Source: Burkholderia aenigmatica (GTDB lineage: Bacteria > Pseudomonadota > Gammaproteobacteria > Burkholderiales > Burkholderiaceae). From it: 64,000 nt of DNA. Below the pieces are notes generated by a model. It was not told the DNA's origin and did no database searches. It saw nothing but the letters and a program-made list of their open reading frames with translations. Each line of letters begins with the position of its first letter. Within the stretch, counting starts at the first letter, position 1. Location of the stretch: positions 1 through 64,000 of the forward strand of contig NZ_CABVQC010000052.1 in the NCBI RefSeq assembly GCF_902499175.1. The letters run 5' to 3'. Shown here piece by piece: positions 8,752 through 17,685 of the stretch. The translations under genes were made by a program, and so were the position numbers.

Positions 8752-9693
8752 CTACACCGTGCCCGGCAACGCGCTCGACACGAGCACGGCCGCGACCATC
8801 AGCACGCCGCCGAGCACCACCGCCTCGATCCGCAACACTGTGCCGAACCGTTTCAACGCACTGGCCGGCATCGAGGCGGCCGGATTCTTCAGCGCAGCCA
8901 GCAACGTCGGCATCCCGAAGAAGCGGTTGTGCCCGCCGAGCGCCGCCGCGATCAGCACGAGCGCGAGCTTCAGCAGCAGGATCTGCCCGTACGTCGATGC
9001 GATCAGATTGGCGGGCATATCGACACCGCGCCAGCCGTTGTACGCGCCGGTCGCGAACAGCACGATCAATGCGTAGGTCGACGCATCGGACAGCGACTGC
9101 ACGAACGATGCGCCGGTCGTGCGCTCGCTCGCGGGCATCGCGGACAGCCTCGGCATCACGCCGAATGCCGTCACGAGCACGAGCCCGACCCACGCGCTGA
9201 TCGCCAGCAGATGCAGCCAGTCGATCCACACCGGCACGCTGAACCATCCGGCGTCCACCGGATGCCCGCCATTGCTGCGCGCGAGCGCGACGCAGGCGAG
9301 CGCGGCCCACATCGCGAACGGCACGCGCGTATCGCTCACGCGCCTGACGAACGACAGCCCCACGACGACGAGCATGAACGCCGCACCAGCCAGCCACGCA
9401 TGACCGAACCCGGTGCCCGCGAGCATCGCGCAGACAGCCGGCCCCGCTTCGCGCAACGACACCTCGCTCATCAGCGCGCAATGCGCCCAGAACGCGGTGA
9501 CGCTCGCGACCAGCGATACGACGGACGCGATGCGCAGCGTCGCGCCGAGCCGCCGCCCGATGCCGTGCTGCCACGTCGACGCGCCGCGCGCGAGCCAGTG
9601 GCTGCCGAGCAGCGCGCCGACGACGACGGCAAACCCTGCATTCTGGATCGCCACCGACACGAGCCGCAGGAGGCCGACAAGGCCGTCGTTCAT
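8752..9693 (-). CDS. copD: CopD-family inner-membrane copper protein
   Basis: 313 aa, about eight predicted membrane helices. Conserved features of the CopD domain include HCALM in the first half and DWLHLLAISAWVGL. The family moves or hands over copper across the inner membrane together with periplasmic CopC. The start at 9693 overlaps the copC stop by 4 bp (ATGA), so the genes are translationally coupled. It is the last gene of the six-gene copper operon. Confidence 0.88.
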   Translation of the reverse strand: MNDGLVGLLRLVSVAIQNAGFAVVVGALLGSHWLARGASTWQHGIGRRLGATLRIASVVSLVASVTAFWAHCALMSEVSLREAGPAVCAMLAGTGFGHAWLAGAAFMLVVVGLSFVRRVSDTRVPFAMWAALACVALARSNGGHPVDAGWFSVPVWIDWLHLLAISAWVGLVLVTAFGVMPRLSAMPASERTTGASFVQSLSDASTYALIVLFATGAYNGWRGVDMPANLIASTYGQILLLKLALVLIAAALGGHNRFFGMPTLLAALKNPAASMPASALKRFGTVLRIEAVVLGGVLMVAAVLVSSALPGTV

Positions 9694-10070
9694 CCCTTCA
9701 CCCTGAACGTATAGGTGCCCTTCGTGCGATGCGCGTCGGCCGTCATCGCCGCCCACTGCACCGTGTACGCACCGGGCGCGAGCTTCGGCATCGCGAGCGT
9801 CATCACGCGCGGGTTCGCCGCATCGATCTTCGCCTTTTCCTGCGTGACGGCGCTGCCGTTCGCATCCGATACCTTCACCGAGCTAAACGCCGGTTCGAGG
9901 TCTTCGTTGAAGGTGAGCCGCAACGTGTCGGGCGCGATGTCGACCGTGCTGCCCGTCGCCGGTGCGGCGCTTTCCAGCTTGCCGTGCGCCAACGCCGCAA
10001 CCGGTGCGGCCGCGACGATCGCGCCGGCCACGGCACACGCGGCCAGCCGCGCGAGGTTCGGGATCTTCAT
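9690..10070 (-). CDS. copC: CopC periplasmic copper-binding protein
   Basis: 126 aa. The signal peptide ends at AALA, leaving the mature N-terminus HGKLESAAPATGS. His1 and the later Asp/His pair in TADAHRTKGTYTF are the Cu(II) site of the CopC family. The family binds copper in the periplasm and partners CopD. Start ATG at 10070 (MKIPNLARL); the upstream open codons are not used because they would precede the signal peptide. Overlaps copD by 4 bp. Confidence 0.92.
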   Translation of the reverse strand: MKIPNLARLAACAVAGAIVAAAPVAALAHGKLESAAPATGSTVDIAPDTLRLTFNEDLEPAFSSVKVSDANGSAVTQEKAKIDAANPRVMTLAMPKLAPGAYTVQWAAMTADAHRTKGTYTFRVKG

Positions 10071-10084
10071 GTTCACGCTCCGCG

Positions 10085-10432
10085 TCACGGCTTCTTCAGC
10101 TCGACGACGGTCAGCGCGCCGTCCACGTCTTCCGCGACGAAGTCGATCTTGTCGCCCGCCTTCACCTGCGACAGCATCGCCGGGTCCTTCACCTTGAACG
10201 CCATCGTCATCGCGTCCATCCCGAGGTTTTCCAGCGGGCCGTGCTTGATCGTCAGCTTGCCGGCGGCCGTGTCGACCTTGCGAATCTCGCCGTGCGACAT
10301 GCCCTGTTGCGCCGCGGCTTCCTGCTTCGCGCCACCACTCATGTCCATGCCGGCCATGTCGCCGGCCGCGTAAGACGCCGAGGAGAATGCCAGCGCACCA
10401 CTCATTGCCATCAGAACCAGTCCTTTCTTCAT
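10085..10432 (-). CDS. CusF-like periplasmic metallochaperone (Trp-to-Met variant)
   Basis: 115 aa with signal peptide ending SASYA and a short Met-rich mature N-terminus (AGDMAGMDMSGG). The CusF-type OB fold contains IKHGPLENLGMDAMTMAF. The His and the two Met of the Cu(I)/Ag(I) site are in place, but the Trp that caps the metal in E. coli CusF is replaced by Met. Start ATG at 10432. It lies between copC and the multicopper oxidase and belongs to the copper operon. A close paralogue is found in the cus operon (22172-22540). Confidence 0.88.
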   Translation of the reverse strand: MKKGLVLMAMSGALAFSSASYAAGDMAGMDMSGGAKQEAAAQQGMSHGEIRKVDTAAGKLTIKHGPLENLGMDAMTMAFKVKDPAMLSQVKAGDKIDFVAEDVDGALTVVELKKP

Positions 10433-10499
10433 CGTGTCGACTCCCAGTGAATGAAATGAAACCGGCGGCCGCGTGCGCGCAGCCGCCGCATGCTGCTGC

Positions 10500-11795
10500 T
10501 CAGCCGTCCGGCAGTTCGCCGGTGTACTCGTACGCGACGGTGCCTTTCGGATGCTTGAACCAGCCCGGATCGCGATAGTCGTTGCGGCCGAGCCCCTGCC
10601 GCACCTTGCAGACCGTGAACATGCCACCCATCTCCAGCGGCCCGAACGGACCCGTGCCGGTCATCATCGGCAGCGTGTTGTCGGGTAGCGGCATCTCCAT
10701 GCCGCCCATCGCGCCGCCCGTGCTGCCCATCGCCATGTAGTCGGGCACGAGCTTGCCGATGCGCTTCGCGAGATCCTTCTGCGGCACGCCGATCAGGTTC
10801 GGCACCTGGTGGCCCATCGCATTCATCGTGTGATGCGACTTGTGGCAATGGAACGCCCAGTCGCCCGGACGATCGGCGGTGAACTCGATCGCGCGCATCT
10901 GGCCCACCGCGACATCGGCCGTCACTTCCGGCCAGCGCGCAGCGGGTGGAATCCAGCCTCCGTCGGTACCCGCGACTTCGAAGCTGTAGCCGTGCAGGTG
11001 GATCGGATGGTTCGTCATCGTCAGGTTGCCGAAACGTATCCGAACGCGGTCGCCCGCGCGCACCGGCAGCGGATCGATGCCGGGGAACACGCGCGAGTTG
11101 AAGGTCCACATGTTGAAGTCCGTCATCTCGTTCACGCGCGGCGTATAGCTGCCCGGATCGATGTCGTAGGCAGCCAGCAGGAACACGAAGTCGCGATCGA
11201 CCGGCATCGTGCCGCGGTCCTTCGGATGCACGATGAACATGCCCATCATCCCCATCGCCATCTGCACCATCTCGTCGGCGTGCGGGTGGTACATGAACGT
11301 GCCGTGCGATTCCAGCTGGAACTCGTAGACGAAGGTCTTGCCGGGCGGGATATGCGGCTGCGTGAGGCCGCCGACGCCATCCATCCCGTTCGGCAGCCGC
11401 AGCCCGTGCCAGTGGATCGTCGTGTGCTCGGGCAGCCGGTTGGTCACGAAGATGCGCACCTTGTCGCCTTCGACGGCCTCGATCGTCGGGCCCGGCGACT
11501 GGCCGTTGTAGCCCCACAGGTTCGCGTTCATGCCGGGCGCCATCTCGCGCACGACGGGCTCCGCCGTCAGGTGGAATTCCTTCCAGCCGTTCTTCATCCG
11601 CCACGGCAGCGTCCAGCCGTTCAGCGTCGCGACGGGCGTGTACGGGCGGCCGTTCGGCGGCACGAGCGGCGGCTGCGTGGCGGTTTTCGCCATCGTGGGC
11701 GCTTCGGGCAGCGACGCGGCGCCGGCCTTGCTGACCATCGCCGCACCGAGCAGCGCGGCGCCCGAGCCGCTGAGAAATTGTCGACGGGACACCAT
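10500..11795 (-). CDS. copA: Tat-exported multicopper oxidase (CopA/CueO group)
   Basis: 431 aa. A Tat signal (SRRQFLSG) is followed by cupredoxin domains with all four copper motifs: HWHG, HPHADEM, HPIHLHG and HCHKSHHTMNAMGH, the last with the type-1 His and Met. Periplasmic oxidases of this group oxidise Cu(I) to the less toxic Cu(II). It is shorter than P. syringae CopA (about 600 aa) and lacks its long Met-rich central repeats, though the C-terminal part has clusters such as MGGMEM. It starts one base after the TolC-like gene ends. Confidence 0.9.
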   Translation of the reverse strand: MVSRRQFLSGSGAALLGAAMVSKAGAASLPEAPTMAKTATQPPLVPPNGRPYTPVATLNGWTLPWRMKNGWKEFHLTAEPVVREMAPGMNANLWGYNGQSPGPTIEAVEGDKVRIFVTNRLPEHTTIHWHGLRLPNGMDGVGGLTQPHIPPGKTFVYEFQLESHGTFMYHPHADEMVQMAMGMMGMFIVHPKDRGTMPVDRDFVFLLAAYDIDPGSYTPRVNEMTDFNMWTFNSRVFPGIDPLPVRAGDRVRIRFGNLTMTNHPIHLHGYSFEVAGTDGGWIPPAARWPEVTADVAVGQMRAIEFTADRPGDWAFHCHKSHHTMNAMGHQVPNLIGVPQKDLAKRIGKLVPDYMAMGSTGGAMGGMEMPLPDNTLPMMTGTGPFGPLEMGGMFTVCKVRQGLGRNDYRDPGWFKHPKGTVAYEYTGELPDG

Positions 11796-11796
11796 G

Positions 11797-13281
11797 TCAA
11801 TGACCTTCCGGATGGGTTTGCACCGCGGGCGCCGGTTGCGCCGCGGGGGTGGAAGCCGGCTGCGGCGCAGCGTCAGCGTTTGAAGTGGCCTCGGGCCGGG
11901 TGGATTGCGTCGCGCCCGGCGACGGCAACCGGCCCCCGACGGCCATCTGCAGATCGGTTTCGGCGAGCCAGTAGTCCTTCAGCGCATCGATGTAGCTGTT
12001 GACCGCGCCGACCTGTTCGCGCGCATCGGTCAACAGCTCGAACACGCTCGCGAGCATCCCGTTGTAGCGCAGCAGCAGTTCGTCGGAGATCGTCTTGCGC
12101 AGCGGCACGACTTCATCGCGATAGTGGGTCGCGACGTCGTAGCTCGTCATGTATGCCGCATACGATTCGCGCACGTCGGAACGCGCATCGATGGCCGTCT
12201 TCGCAAGCCGGTTCGCCGACTGCATGTAGACGGCCTCGGCCCGCGCGACCTTCGCACCGCCCCAGTCGAACAGCGGAATCTCGACGCTGATCTCGTAGCC
12301 GTGCTCGTGGCCCTTGCCGGTTTCGTAGTTGTTCACGTAGCCGAGATCGACCGCATTGACGAAGCGCGTCGCCTTGCTCAAGCCGAGCGACGACGCGACA
12401 CCCTGCGTCTGCAGCTTCGCGGCCTGGATGTCGAGGCGGTTGCTCATCGCAAACCGCTCGAGATCGGGCAGGTTCGGCCGCGCTTTCGGCAGGTCGGGCA
12501 AGCGCTCGGGCAGCGTGTACTGCGTGCGTTCGCCCCACAGGCCCATCGCCCGCGTGAGCTTCTCGCGCGCGGCGACGGCCTGCTGGCGCGCCTTCGCGTG
12601 CTGCGCGACCGCATCGGCATGGAACGCCTGTTCGCGCGCGTAATCGAGGCGGCTGATGTTGCCGGCCTGCCGCATGCGCAGCGCGAGTTCGGCGGCCGCG
12701 CTCGCGGCATCGCGCACCTGTTGCGCGTAGTTCGCGGCCTGCTCGGCGGCAACGGCCTCGACGTACGCGCGGCGCGCGTCGGCCGCCGCCTTCAGCATCG
12801 CGTCGGCCGTTTCGAGCTTGGTCTGCTCGAAGCGGCGGCGTTCGATGTTCGTCGCGAGCGGCATCGTCAGCAGCGCGAACACGTTCGCCGAGAACGTACG
12901 GCCGAGCGTCAGCTCGCCGTCGCCGGCGCGGGTGCGGCTGAACGCGAAACGCGGGTTCGGCAGCCGGCCGGCCTGGACGAGATCGGCTTCCGACAGCCCC
13001 AATTCCGCGTATGACGCCTGCAGGCCACGGTTGTTCAGCAGCGCGACCTGCACCGCATCGTCCATCGACAGCGGCTTGGCAAGCAGTTCCTTCGTCCGCT
13101 TGTCGACGGCTTCGCGGTCGGCGTCGGTCTTGACCACGACCGCGTCTTTGCCGATGCGTTCCGACGCAACGGACGACACCGCGTCGAAGCCGCCATCCTT
13201 CGAGAACGTCGTGCAGCCGGCGAGGAAGGCCAGCACGGCTGCGGCCGCGCCGATCCTCGGTGATATCGCAAGCATCGTCAT
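11797..13281 (-). CDS. TolC-family outer-membrane lipoprotein of the copper operon
   Basis: 494 aa. Lipobox LAGC after about 22 residues and two outer-membrane-efflux repeats with long coiled helices (residues about 70-270 and 290-450). The C-terminal 40 residues are a Pro/Ala-rich tail ending HPEGH. TolC proteins form the outer-membrane channel of tripartite pumps, yet here no membrane-fusion or RND gene is adjacent; the partner is a multicopper oxidase. It occupies the position held by CopB in pseudomonad cop operons but is not CopB. It overlaps the upstream 93-aa gene by 4 bp. Confidence 0.88.
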   Translation of the reverse strand: MTMLAISPRIGAAAAVLAFLAGCTTFSKDGGFDAVSSVASERIGKDAVVVKTDADREAVDKRTKELLAKPLSMDDAVQVALLNNRGLQASYAELGLSEADLVQAGRLPNPRFAFSRTRAGDGELTLGRTFSANVFALLTMPLATNIERRRFEQTKLETADAMLKAAADARRAYVEAVAAEQAANYAQQVRDAASAAAELALRMRQAGNISRLDYAREQAFHADAVAQHAKARQQAVAAREKLTRAMGLWGERTQYTLPERLPDLPKARPNLPDLERFAMSNRLDIQAAKLQTQGVASSLGLSKATRFVNAVDLGYVNNYETGKGHEHGYEISVEIPLFDWGGAKVARAEAVYMQSANRLAKTAIDARSDVRESYAAYMTSYDVATHYRDEVVPLRKTISDELLLRYNGMLASVFELLTDAREQVGAVNSYIDALKDYWLAETDLQMAVGGRLPSPGATQSTRPEATSNADAAPQPASTPAAQPAPAVQTHPEGH

Positions 13282-13559
13282 GGCGCGGCGCCTCCGTGCT
13301 TCGAATGCGCGGCGCCGCTTCCGGTCGCGCCGCCGGTCGTACGTCCTTTCGCGGGTCGCTCCATCACGTCACGGTTCAGTTGGGTCCAGCCCGGGCCTTC
13401 GTCGTCCCGATATGGCCGATAGCCGTCGAATGCGGACGTCACGGTGACATCCGGCACCGCCGCGGCGGCGTCCGCCGGATCGGGCAGCGGGGTTTGCGCA
13501 GGCGCGAGCGACGGCACGAGGGCCGCCGCGCCAAGCAGCGCCGCAGTAATCAATCGCAT
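13278..13559 (-). CDS. unknown small exported protein, first gene of copper operon
   Basis: 93 aa. Signal peptide (MRLITAALLGAAALVPSLAPA) and a short mature part with FDGYRPYRDDEGPGWTQLN and a Gly/His tail (HSKHGG). I recognise no family. The 4-bp overlap with the TolC-like gene ties it to the copper operon, so a periplasmic role in copper handling is inferred from context only. Confidence 0.75.
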   Translation of the reverse strand: MRLITAALLGAAALVPSLAPAQTPLPDPADAAAAVPDVTVTSAFDGYRPYRDDEGPGWTQLNRDVMERPAKGRTTGGATGSGAAHSKHGGAAP

Positions 13560-13649
13560 GAATGGGTCTCGTCGTGAGTCGTCCGGCGGGCGTGATGCCG
13601 CCGCCGGAGCGGATGGCAGAGCGCGGCCGGTCGGGGCCGCGGGCAGGGT

Positions 13650-14054
13650 CTAGACGAGAAGCCGGCGCGGCGGCCGGTCGATGCCGCCGGTCAGGAACGA
13701 CACGACGACCGGCGTCGGCGCGAAAGAGACGATCGCGATACCGGTACCCGACGCAACGGACATCGAGGGGAGATCGGCCATGCCGGTGCCGAGGCAGCAG
13801 GACCCGCACGCGGAGCACGGCTGCGCATGTCGCGCAGGGTCGTCGTGCCCCTGTTGATGCTCATGCTGGCCCCCCTGCACGCCCGGCATCGCGCGCGGCG
13901 CCGCCGAGTCATCAGCGCGTGCCCCGTCTTCCGAGTGCGGCATGGCGACGACCGCGCCCGTGCTCGCGCATGCCATCGACACAGCCGCGAACGACTGGAT
14001 CGGCAGGCTCAGCGCCAGCAGCACGACGAGGAGGAATTTGCGCCAGTACGACAT
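13650..14054 (-). CDS. Cys/His-rich exported protein (DUF2946-like)
   Basis: 134 aa from the ATG at 14054. N-terminal signal/membrane segment (KFLLVVLLALSLPIQSFAA), a His/Gly/Gln linker (QHEHQQGHDD) and the cluster CSACGSCC, then a hydrophobic segment and a basic end (RPPRRLLV). Proteins of this layout occur near copper-resistance operons and are often assigned to DUF2946; I infer metal binding through the Cys cluster. It lies 90 bp upstream of the copper operon and is divergent from the two-component system. Confidence 0.7.
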   Translation of the reverse strand: MSYWRKFLLVVLLALSLPIQSFAAVSMACASTGAVVAMPHSEDGARADDSAAPRAMPGVQGGQHEHQQGHDDPARHAQPCSACGSCCLGTGMADLPSMSVASGTGIAIVSFAPTPVVVSFLTGGIDRPPRRLLV

Positions 14055-14177
14055 GGATGCGAAATCAGGCAGGCAACGACCGGATGGGCCGGAGCACGCC
14101 GCGATGGCGCGCTCCGGGGACAAGACGGCCGCAGCTTATCGCCGCCGCGGTGACGACGACATGGCCGAAACATGACC

Positions 14178-14227
14178 GAATTTTCATGAACCGCGGGCGG
14201 CGCAACGCACACGCTTCATGAAAATTC
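14178..14227. promoter_or_regulatory. perfect inverted repeat in the copper divergent promoter
   Basis: GAATTTTCATGAA (14178-14190) and its exact inverse TTCATGAAAATTC (14215-14227) are separated by 24 bp, inside the 275-bp gap between the copper genes and the response regulator. Each arm contains the near-palindrome TTTCATGAA. A symmetric site in a divergent promoter next to a CopR-type regulator is the expected place for the CopR operator. Confidence 0.7.
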
Positions 14228-14329
14228 CGTCATTCCGCGATCATCCTTCGCGCACACACGACGCCGTAAGCTCACGCGTTACACTGACCGGCTGGAATCA
14301 AGGATGAATCACGGACGGCCTGCCTCACC

Positions 14330-15001
14330 ATGCGGATACTGATAGTCGAAGACGAACCCAAGATGGCGTCGTACCTCCGGAAAGGGCTGATGGAGGCGAG
14401 CTACACGGTCGACGTCGCGGAAAACGGCAAGGACGGATTGTTCCTCGCGCTGCACGAGGATTTCGATCTCGTCGTGCTCGACGTGATGCTGCCGGAAATG
14501 GATGGCTTCGAGGTGCTCAAGCGGCTGCGCGCGCAGAAGCAGACGCCCGTGCTGCTGCTCACGGCGCGCGAGGCGATCGAGGACAAGGTCGCGGGGCTCG
14601 AACTCGGCGCCGACGACTACCTGCTCAAGCCGTTCGCGTATGCCGAGTTCCTCGCGCGCATCCGCTCGCTGCTGCGGCGCGCGCCGCGCAACGTGCGCGA
14701 CATCCTGCATGTCGCCGATCTCGAAGTCGACCTGATCCGCCGCCGCGTGCGGCGCGCCGACACCCGCATCGACCTGACCGCGCAGGAGTTCGCGCTGCTG
14801 CAGTTGCTCACCGAGCGCGAGGGTGAAGTGCTGACGCGCACCTTCATCACGTCGCAGATCTGGGACATGAATTTCGACAGCGACACGAACGTCGTCGACG
14901 CGGCGATCAAGCGGCTGCGCGCGAAGATCGACAACGCCTATGAGAAGAAGCTGATCCACACGATCCGCGGAATGGGCTACGTGCTCGAGGATCGTTCGTG
15001 A
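14330..15001 (+). CDS. copR: heavy-metal response regulator, CopR/IrlR type
   Basis: 223 aa OmpR-family regulator. The receiver domain has the acidic pocket (VEDEP), phospho-acceptor Asp51 in VVLDVMLPEMDG, Thr in LLTAREA and Lys in LLKPFAYAEF. The winged-helix domain ends with IHTIRGMGYVLE. It is closest by motif to the copper/heavy-metal group (CopR, CusR, IrlR). The divergent copper genes are the probable target. The stop codon overlaps the GTG start of the kinase. Confidence 0.92.
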   Translation: MRILIVEDEPKMASYLRKGLMEASYTVDVAENGKDGLFLALHEDFDLVVLDVMLPEMDGFEVLKRLRAQKQTPVLLLTAREAIEDKVAGLELGADDYLLKPFAYAEFLARIRSLLRRAPRNVRDILHVADLEVDLIRRRVRRADTRIDLTAQEFALLQLLTEREGEVLTRTFITSQIWDMNFDSDTNVVDAAIKRLRAKIDNAYEKKLIHTIRGMGYVLEDRS

Positions 15002-16407
15002 CCACGAGCCCGGCCTCGTATTCGCTACTGCGGCGCCTGACGCTCGCGTTCGCCGTCGTCGCCGCGCTCGTGTTCGCGCTGACCGGCGCGTACCTGTATC
15101 GCTCGCTGTCCGCCGAGCTGACGCGGCGCGACGACATCGAGATCTCCGGCAAGCTCAACCAGTTCCTGCAGCTCGCGCGCGCAAGCGGATCGATCGCCGC
15201 GCTGCGTGCCGATCCGGCCGTGTTTCACGAGGTCCTGCTGTCGCATCCGGGCGTCTATCTCGGCATCTACGACGCTCAGAACCGCGCGCTCGTCGAACAT
15301 TCCGACGAAGCCGGCAACACGCTGGCCTCGGTCATCTCGGCACCGCACCCGGCCAGCAGAGCCAGCAGGCCGTTCACCTGCTCGCCGCCCGGCATCGGCA
15401 CGTCGCGTTGCGTGTACGCACGCGCAACGCTACCGTCCGGCGATGCGATCCAGGTCGCCCTTGCACGCACGGCAACCGATCGCCAGTCGCTGCTCGAAAG
15501 CTATCGTGTCGACATCTGGCTCGCGGCGGCGCTGGGTGCACTGCTGGTCGGCGCGCTCGGCTACGCAGTCGCGTCGCGCGGCCTGCGCCCGGTCAAGAGC
15601 CTCGGCCGGCAGACGTCGCGCATCGAGGCACACAACCTGAACGCACGGCTCGACGCGCGCGGCGGCCCGGTCGAACTCCACGAACTCGCAACGTCGGTCA
15701 ACCGGATGCTCGACCGTCTCGAACGCGCGTTCGTGCGGCTGTCGCAATTCTCGTCCGATCTCGCGCACGACATGCGCACACCGCTCGCCAACGTGATCAG
15801 CTCGTCGCAGGTCACGCTGTCGCGCGCACGCACGACCGAGGAATACGAAGCGCTGATCGATTCGAACATCGAGGAATGCGAACGGCTGCAGCGGATGATC
15901 GAGAACATGCTGTTCCTCGCGCGCACCGACAATGCGCGGCAGCACCTGAAAACCGCCGAACTCGACGCGGGCAGCGAGCTGCGCCGGCTCGCGTCGTATT
16001 TCCAGGCACTGGCCGACGAAGCCGGCGTGCGCATCGACGTGCATGGCGAAGCGCCGGTCGTCGCCGATGCGACGCTGTTCCGGCGCGCCGTCAGCAACCT
16101 CGCGTCGAATGCGCTCGAACATGCGGAAGCCGCGTCGACGATCGAGCTGGCGGTTTCCACGCAAGCCGGGTATGCGGTCGTCGAAGTCACGAATCGCGGC
16201 GCCGCGATTCCGCCCGAACAGGTCGACAAGATCTTCGAGCGCTTCTACCGCATCGATTCGTCGCGGCACGGCGCGGCGCGCAATGCGGGGCTCGGGCTCG
16301 CGATCGTGAAGTCGATCATGGAGCTGCATCGCGGCAAGGTCGAGGTCGCGAGCCGCGACGGGCGCACGACGTTTGCGCTTTATTTTCCGCGCGGCACCGC
16401 AGGATAA
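14998..16407 (+). CDS. copS: heavy-metal sensor histidine kinase, CopS/IrlS type
   Basis: 469 aa with a GTG start that overlaps the regulator stop (GTGA). Membrane segments near residues 12-32 and 175-195 bracket a periplasmic sensor of about 140 aa. HAMP follows, then HisKA with the phospho-acceptor His in SSDLAHDMRTPLANV, the N box NLASNALEHA and the G boxes ending GLGLAIVKSIMELH. Metal-sensing kinases of this group detect periplasmic Cu or Zn/Cd. It forms a two-gene operon with the response regulator. Confidence 0.92.
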   Translation: MTTSPASYSLLRRLTLAFAVVAALVFALTGAYLYRSLSAELTRRDDIEISGKLNQFLQLARASGSIAALRADPAVFHEVLLSHPGVYLGIYDAQNRALVEHSDEAGNTLASVISAPHPASRASRPFTCSPPGIGTSRCVYARATLPSGDAIQVALARTATDRQSLLESYRVDIWLAAALGALLVGALGYAVASRGLRPVKSLGRQTSRIEAHNLNARLDARGGPVELHELATSVNRMLDRLERAFVRLSQFSSDLAHDMRTPLANVISSSQVTLSRARTTEEYEALIDSNIEECERLQRMIENMLFLARTDNARQHLKTAELDAGSELRRLASYFQALADEAGVRIDVHGEAPVVADATLFRRAVSNLASNALEHAEAASTIELAVSTQAGYAVVEVTNRGAAIPPEQVDKIFERFYRIDSSRHGAARNAGLGLAIVKSIMELHRGKVEVASRDGRTTFALYFPRGTAG

Positions 16408-16489
16408 GCCGTTCGTCTCGCATTTCGGATCGGCATGACGACCGGTGCAACGCAGAGCGAAGCGCGACGACCACCACCGCCGAACGCCT

Positions 16490-16675
16490 TCACTCCCCCG
16501 GTTCGCGCCGAATCTTCGCCTGCCTGCGCACACGGTCGTTCAGTATCTGGTGCCGGCGATGATCGGTCAGTTTCTTCCAGTCACGTGCCTCGTCGCGCGT
16601 CCTCAAACAGCCCACGCAGAATCCGGTGCGGCCATCAAACGCACACAGCTCGATACACGGCGATTTCACGGCCAC
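16490..16675 (-). CDS. DUF1289 small Cys-rich protein
   Basis: 61 aa from a GTG at 16675, too short for many gene finders. It has the DUF1289 pattern SPCIELC...FCVGCLRTRDEARDWKKL...R, with four Cys likely to hold a metal. The function of the family is unknown. The GTG lies 2 bases after the dmeF stop codon, so it appears to be the third gene of dmeR-dmeF. An in-frame GTG at 16669 is an alternative start. Confidence 0.8.
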   Translation of the reverse strand: MAVKSPCIELCAFDGRTGFCVGCLRTRDEARDWKKLTDHRRHQILNDRVRRQAKIRREPGE

Positions 16676-16677
16676 GA

Positions 16678-17673
16678 TCAGGCCGCCTTCGCAGGCGTCA
16701 TCACTTCGACGGTCACGTGCGACACGCCGTCGAAACCTTCGACCAGTGCATGGTAAAAGCGTGCGTCGCGCGCCGCATCGACGGTCTCGACCGACACGAT
16801 CGCGCTCATGTGGCCGGGGCCGACGCGCCACACGTGAAGATCGTTGACCTTGTCGCCGAGCGCCTCGATCGCATGACGGACGCGCTCCGCCAGCTTGCGA
16901 TCGACATTGACGTCGAGCAGGATGCTCCCCGTATCGCGCATCAGCCCGTACGACCAGTTCGCGATGACGAGTGCGCCGATGATGCCCGCGACGGGGTCCA
17001 TCCAGACCCAGCCGAATGCACGCGCGAGCAACAGGCCGACGATGGCCAGCACCGACACGGCCGCGTCGGCGATCACATGAACGTAGGCCGACCGGATGTT
17101 GTGGTCGCGATGGGCGGCCGCGTGCGAACCGTGATCGTGATGCGCGTGATGGTCATCGTCGTGATCGTGCCCATGATGATGACCGTGCCCGTGACCATGC
17201 GCATGGTGATGGTCGCCGCTCAGCAGCCACACGCTGGCGAGGTTCACCGCGAGCCCCAGTACGGCAATCGGAATCGCTTCACCGAAGTGAATGGGAACGG
17301 GCGCAAGCAAACGCGCGACAGCCTCGTAGCCGATCAGGATCGCGATCATCGCGAGCACGATCGCACTCGTGAACCCGGCCAGGTCGCCCAGCTTGCCGGT
17401 GCCGAACACGAAGCGCGGATCGTCGGCGTGCCTGCGCGCATAGGTATAGGCCAGCGCGGCGATCAGCATCGCCCCTGCGTGCGTCGACATGTGCAGCCCG
17501 TCGGCGACGAGCGCCAGCGAACCGAACAGCGTACCGCCGACGATCTCGGCCACCATCATCGCCGAGCACAGACCGATCACCATCCACGTCCGCCGCTCGT
17601 TCTGCTCGTGCGCCGCGCCGAGGAAGATATGGTCGTGCCCCGCGCCGAACGCGTCATTCGTGAAATTGCTCAT
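16678..17673 (-). CDS. dmeF: cation diffusion facilitator, Co/Ni efflux DmeF
   Basis: 331 aa with six membrane helices. Metal-site residues are in LVADGLHMSTHA (H/D site of helix 2) and HVIADAAVSVLA (helix 5). The loop between helices 4 and 5 is extremely His-rich (about residues 154-190), as in DmeF and other Co/Ni exporters. A cytoplasmic C-terminal domain has VNDLHVWRVGPGH. It exports Co2+ and Ni2+ in exchange for protons. The gene follows dmeR by 12 bp. Confidence 0.9.
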   Translation of the reverse strand: MSNFTNDAFGAGHDHIFLGAAHEQNERRTWMVIGLCSAMMVAEIVGGTLFGSLALVADGLHMSTHAGAMLIAALAYTYARRHADDPRFVFGTGKLGDLAGFTSAIVLAMIAILIGYEAVARLLAPVPIHFGEAIPIAVLGLAVNLASVWLLSGDHHHAHGHGHGHHHGHDHDDDHHAHHDHGSHAAAHRDHNIRSAYVHVIADAAVSVLAIVGLLLARAFGWVWMDPVAGIIGALVIANWSYGLMRDTGSILLDVNVDRKLAERVRHAIEALGDKVNDLHVWRVGPGHMSAIVSVETVDAARDARFYHALVEGFDGVSHVTVEVMTPAKAA

Positions 17674-17685
17674 GTTCCGCCCCGA

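Noticed and set aside
17101..17215. repeat-like CATGATGATG/CGTGATCGTG sequence considered as a DNA repeat
   Set aside because: It encodes the His-rich loop of DmeF; the periodicity comes from His and Asp codons.
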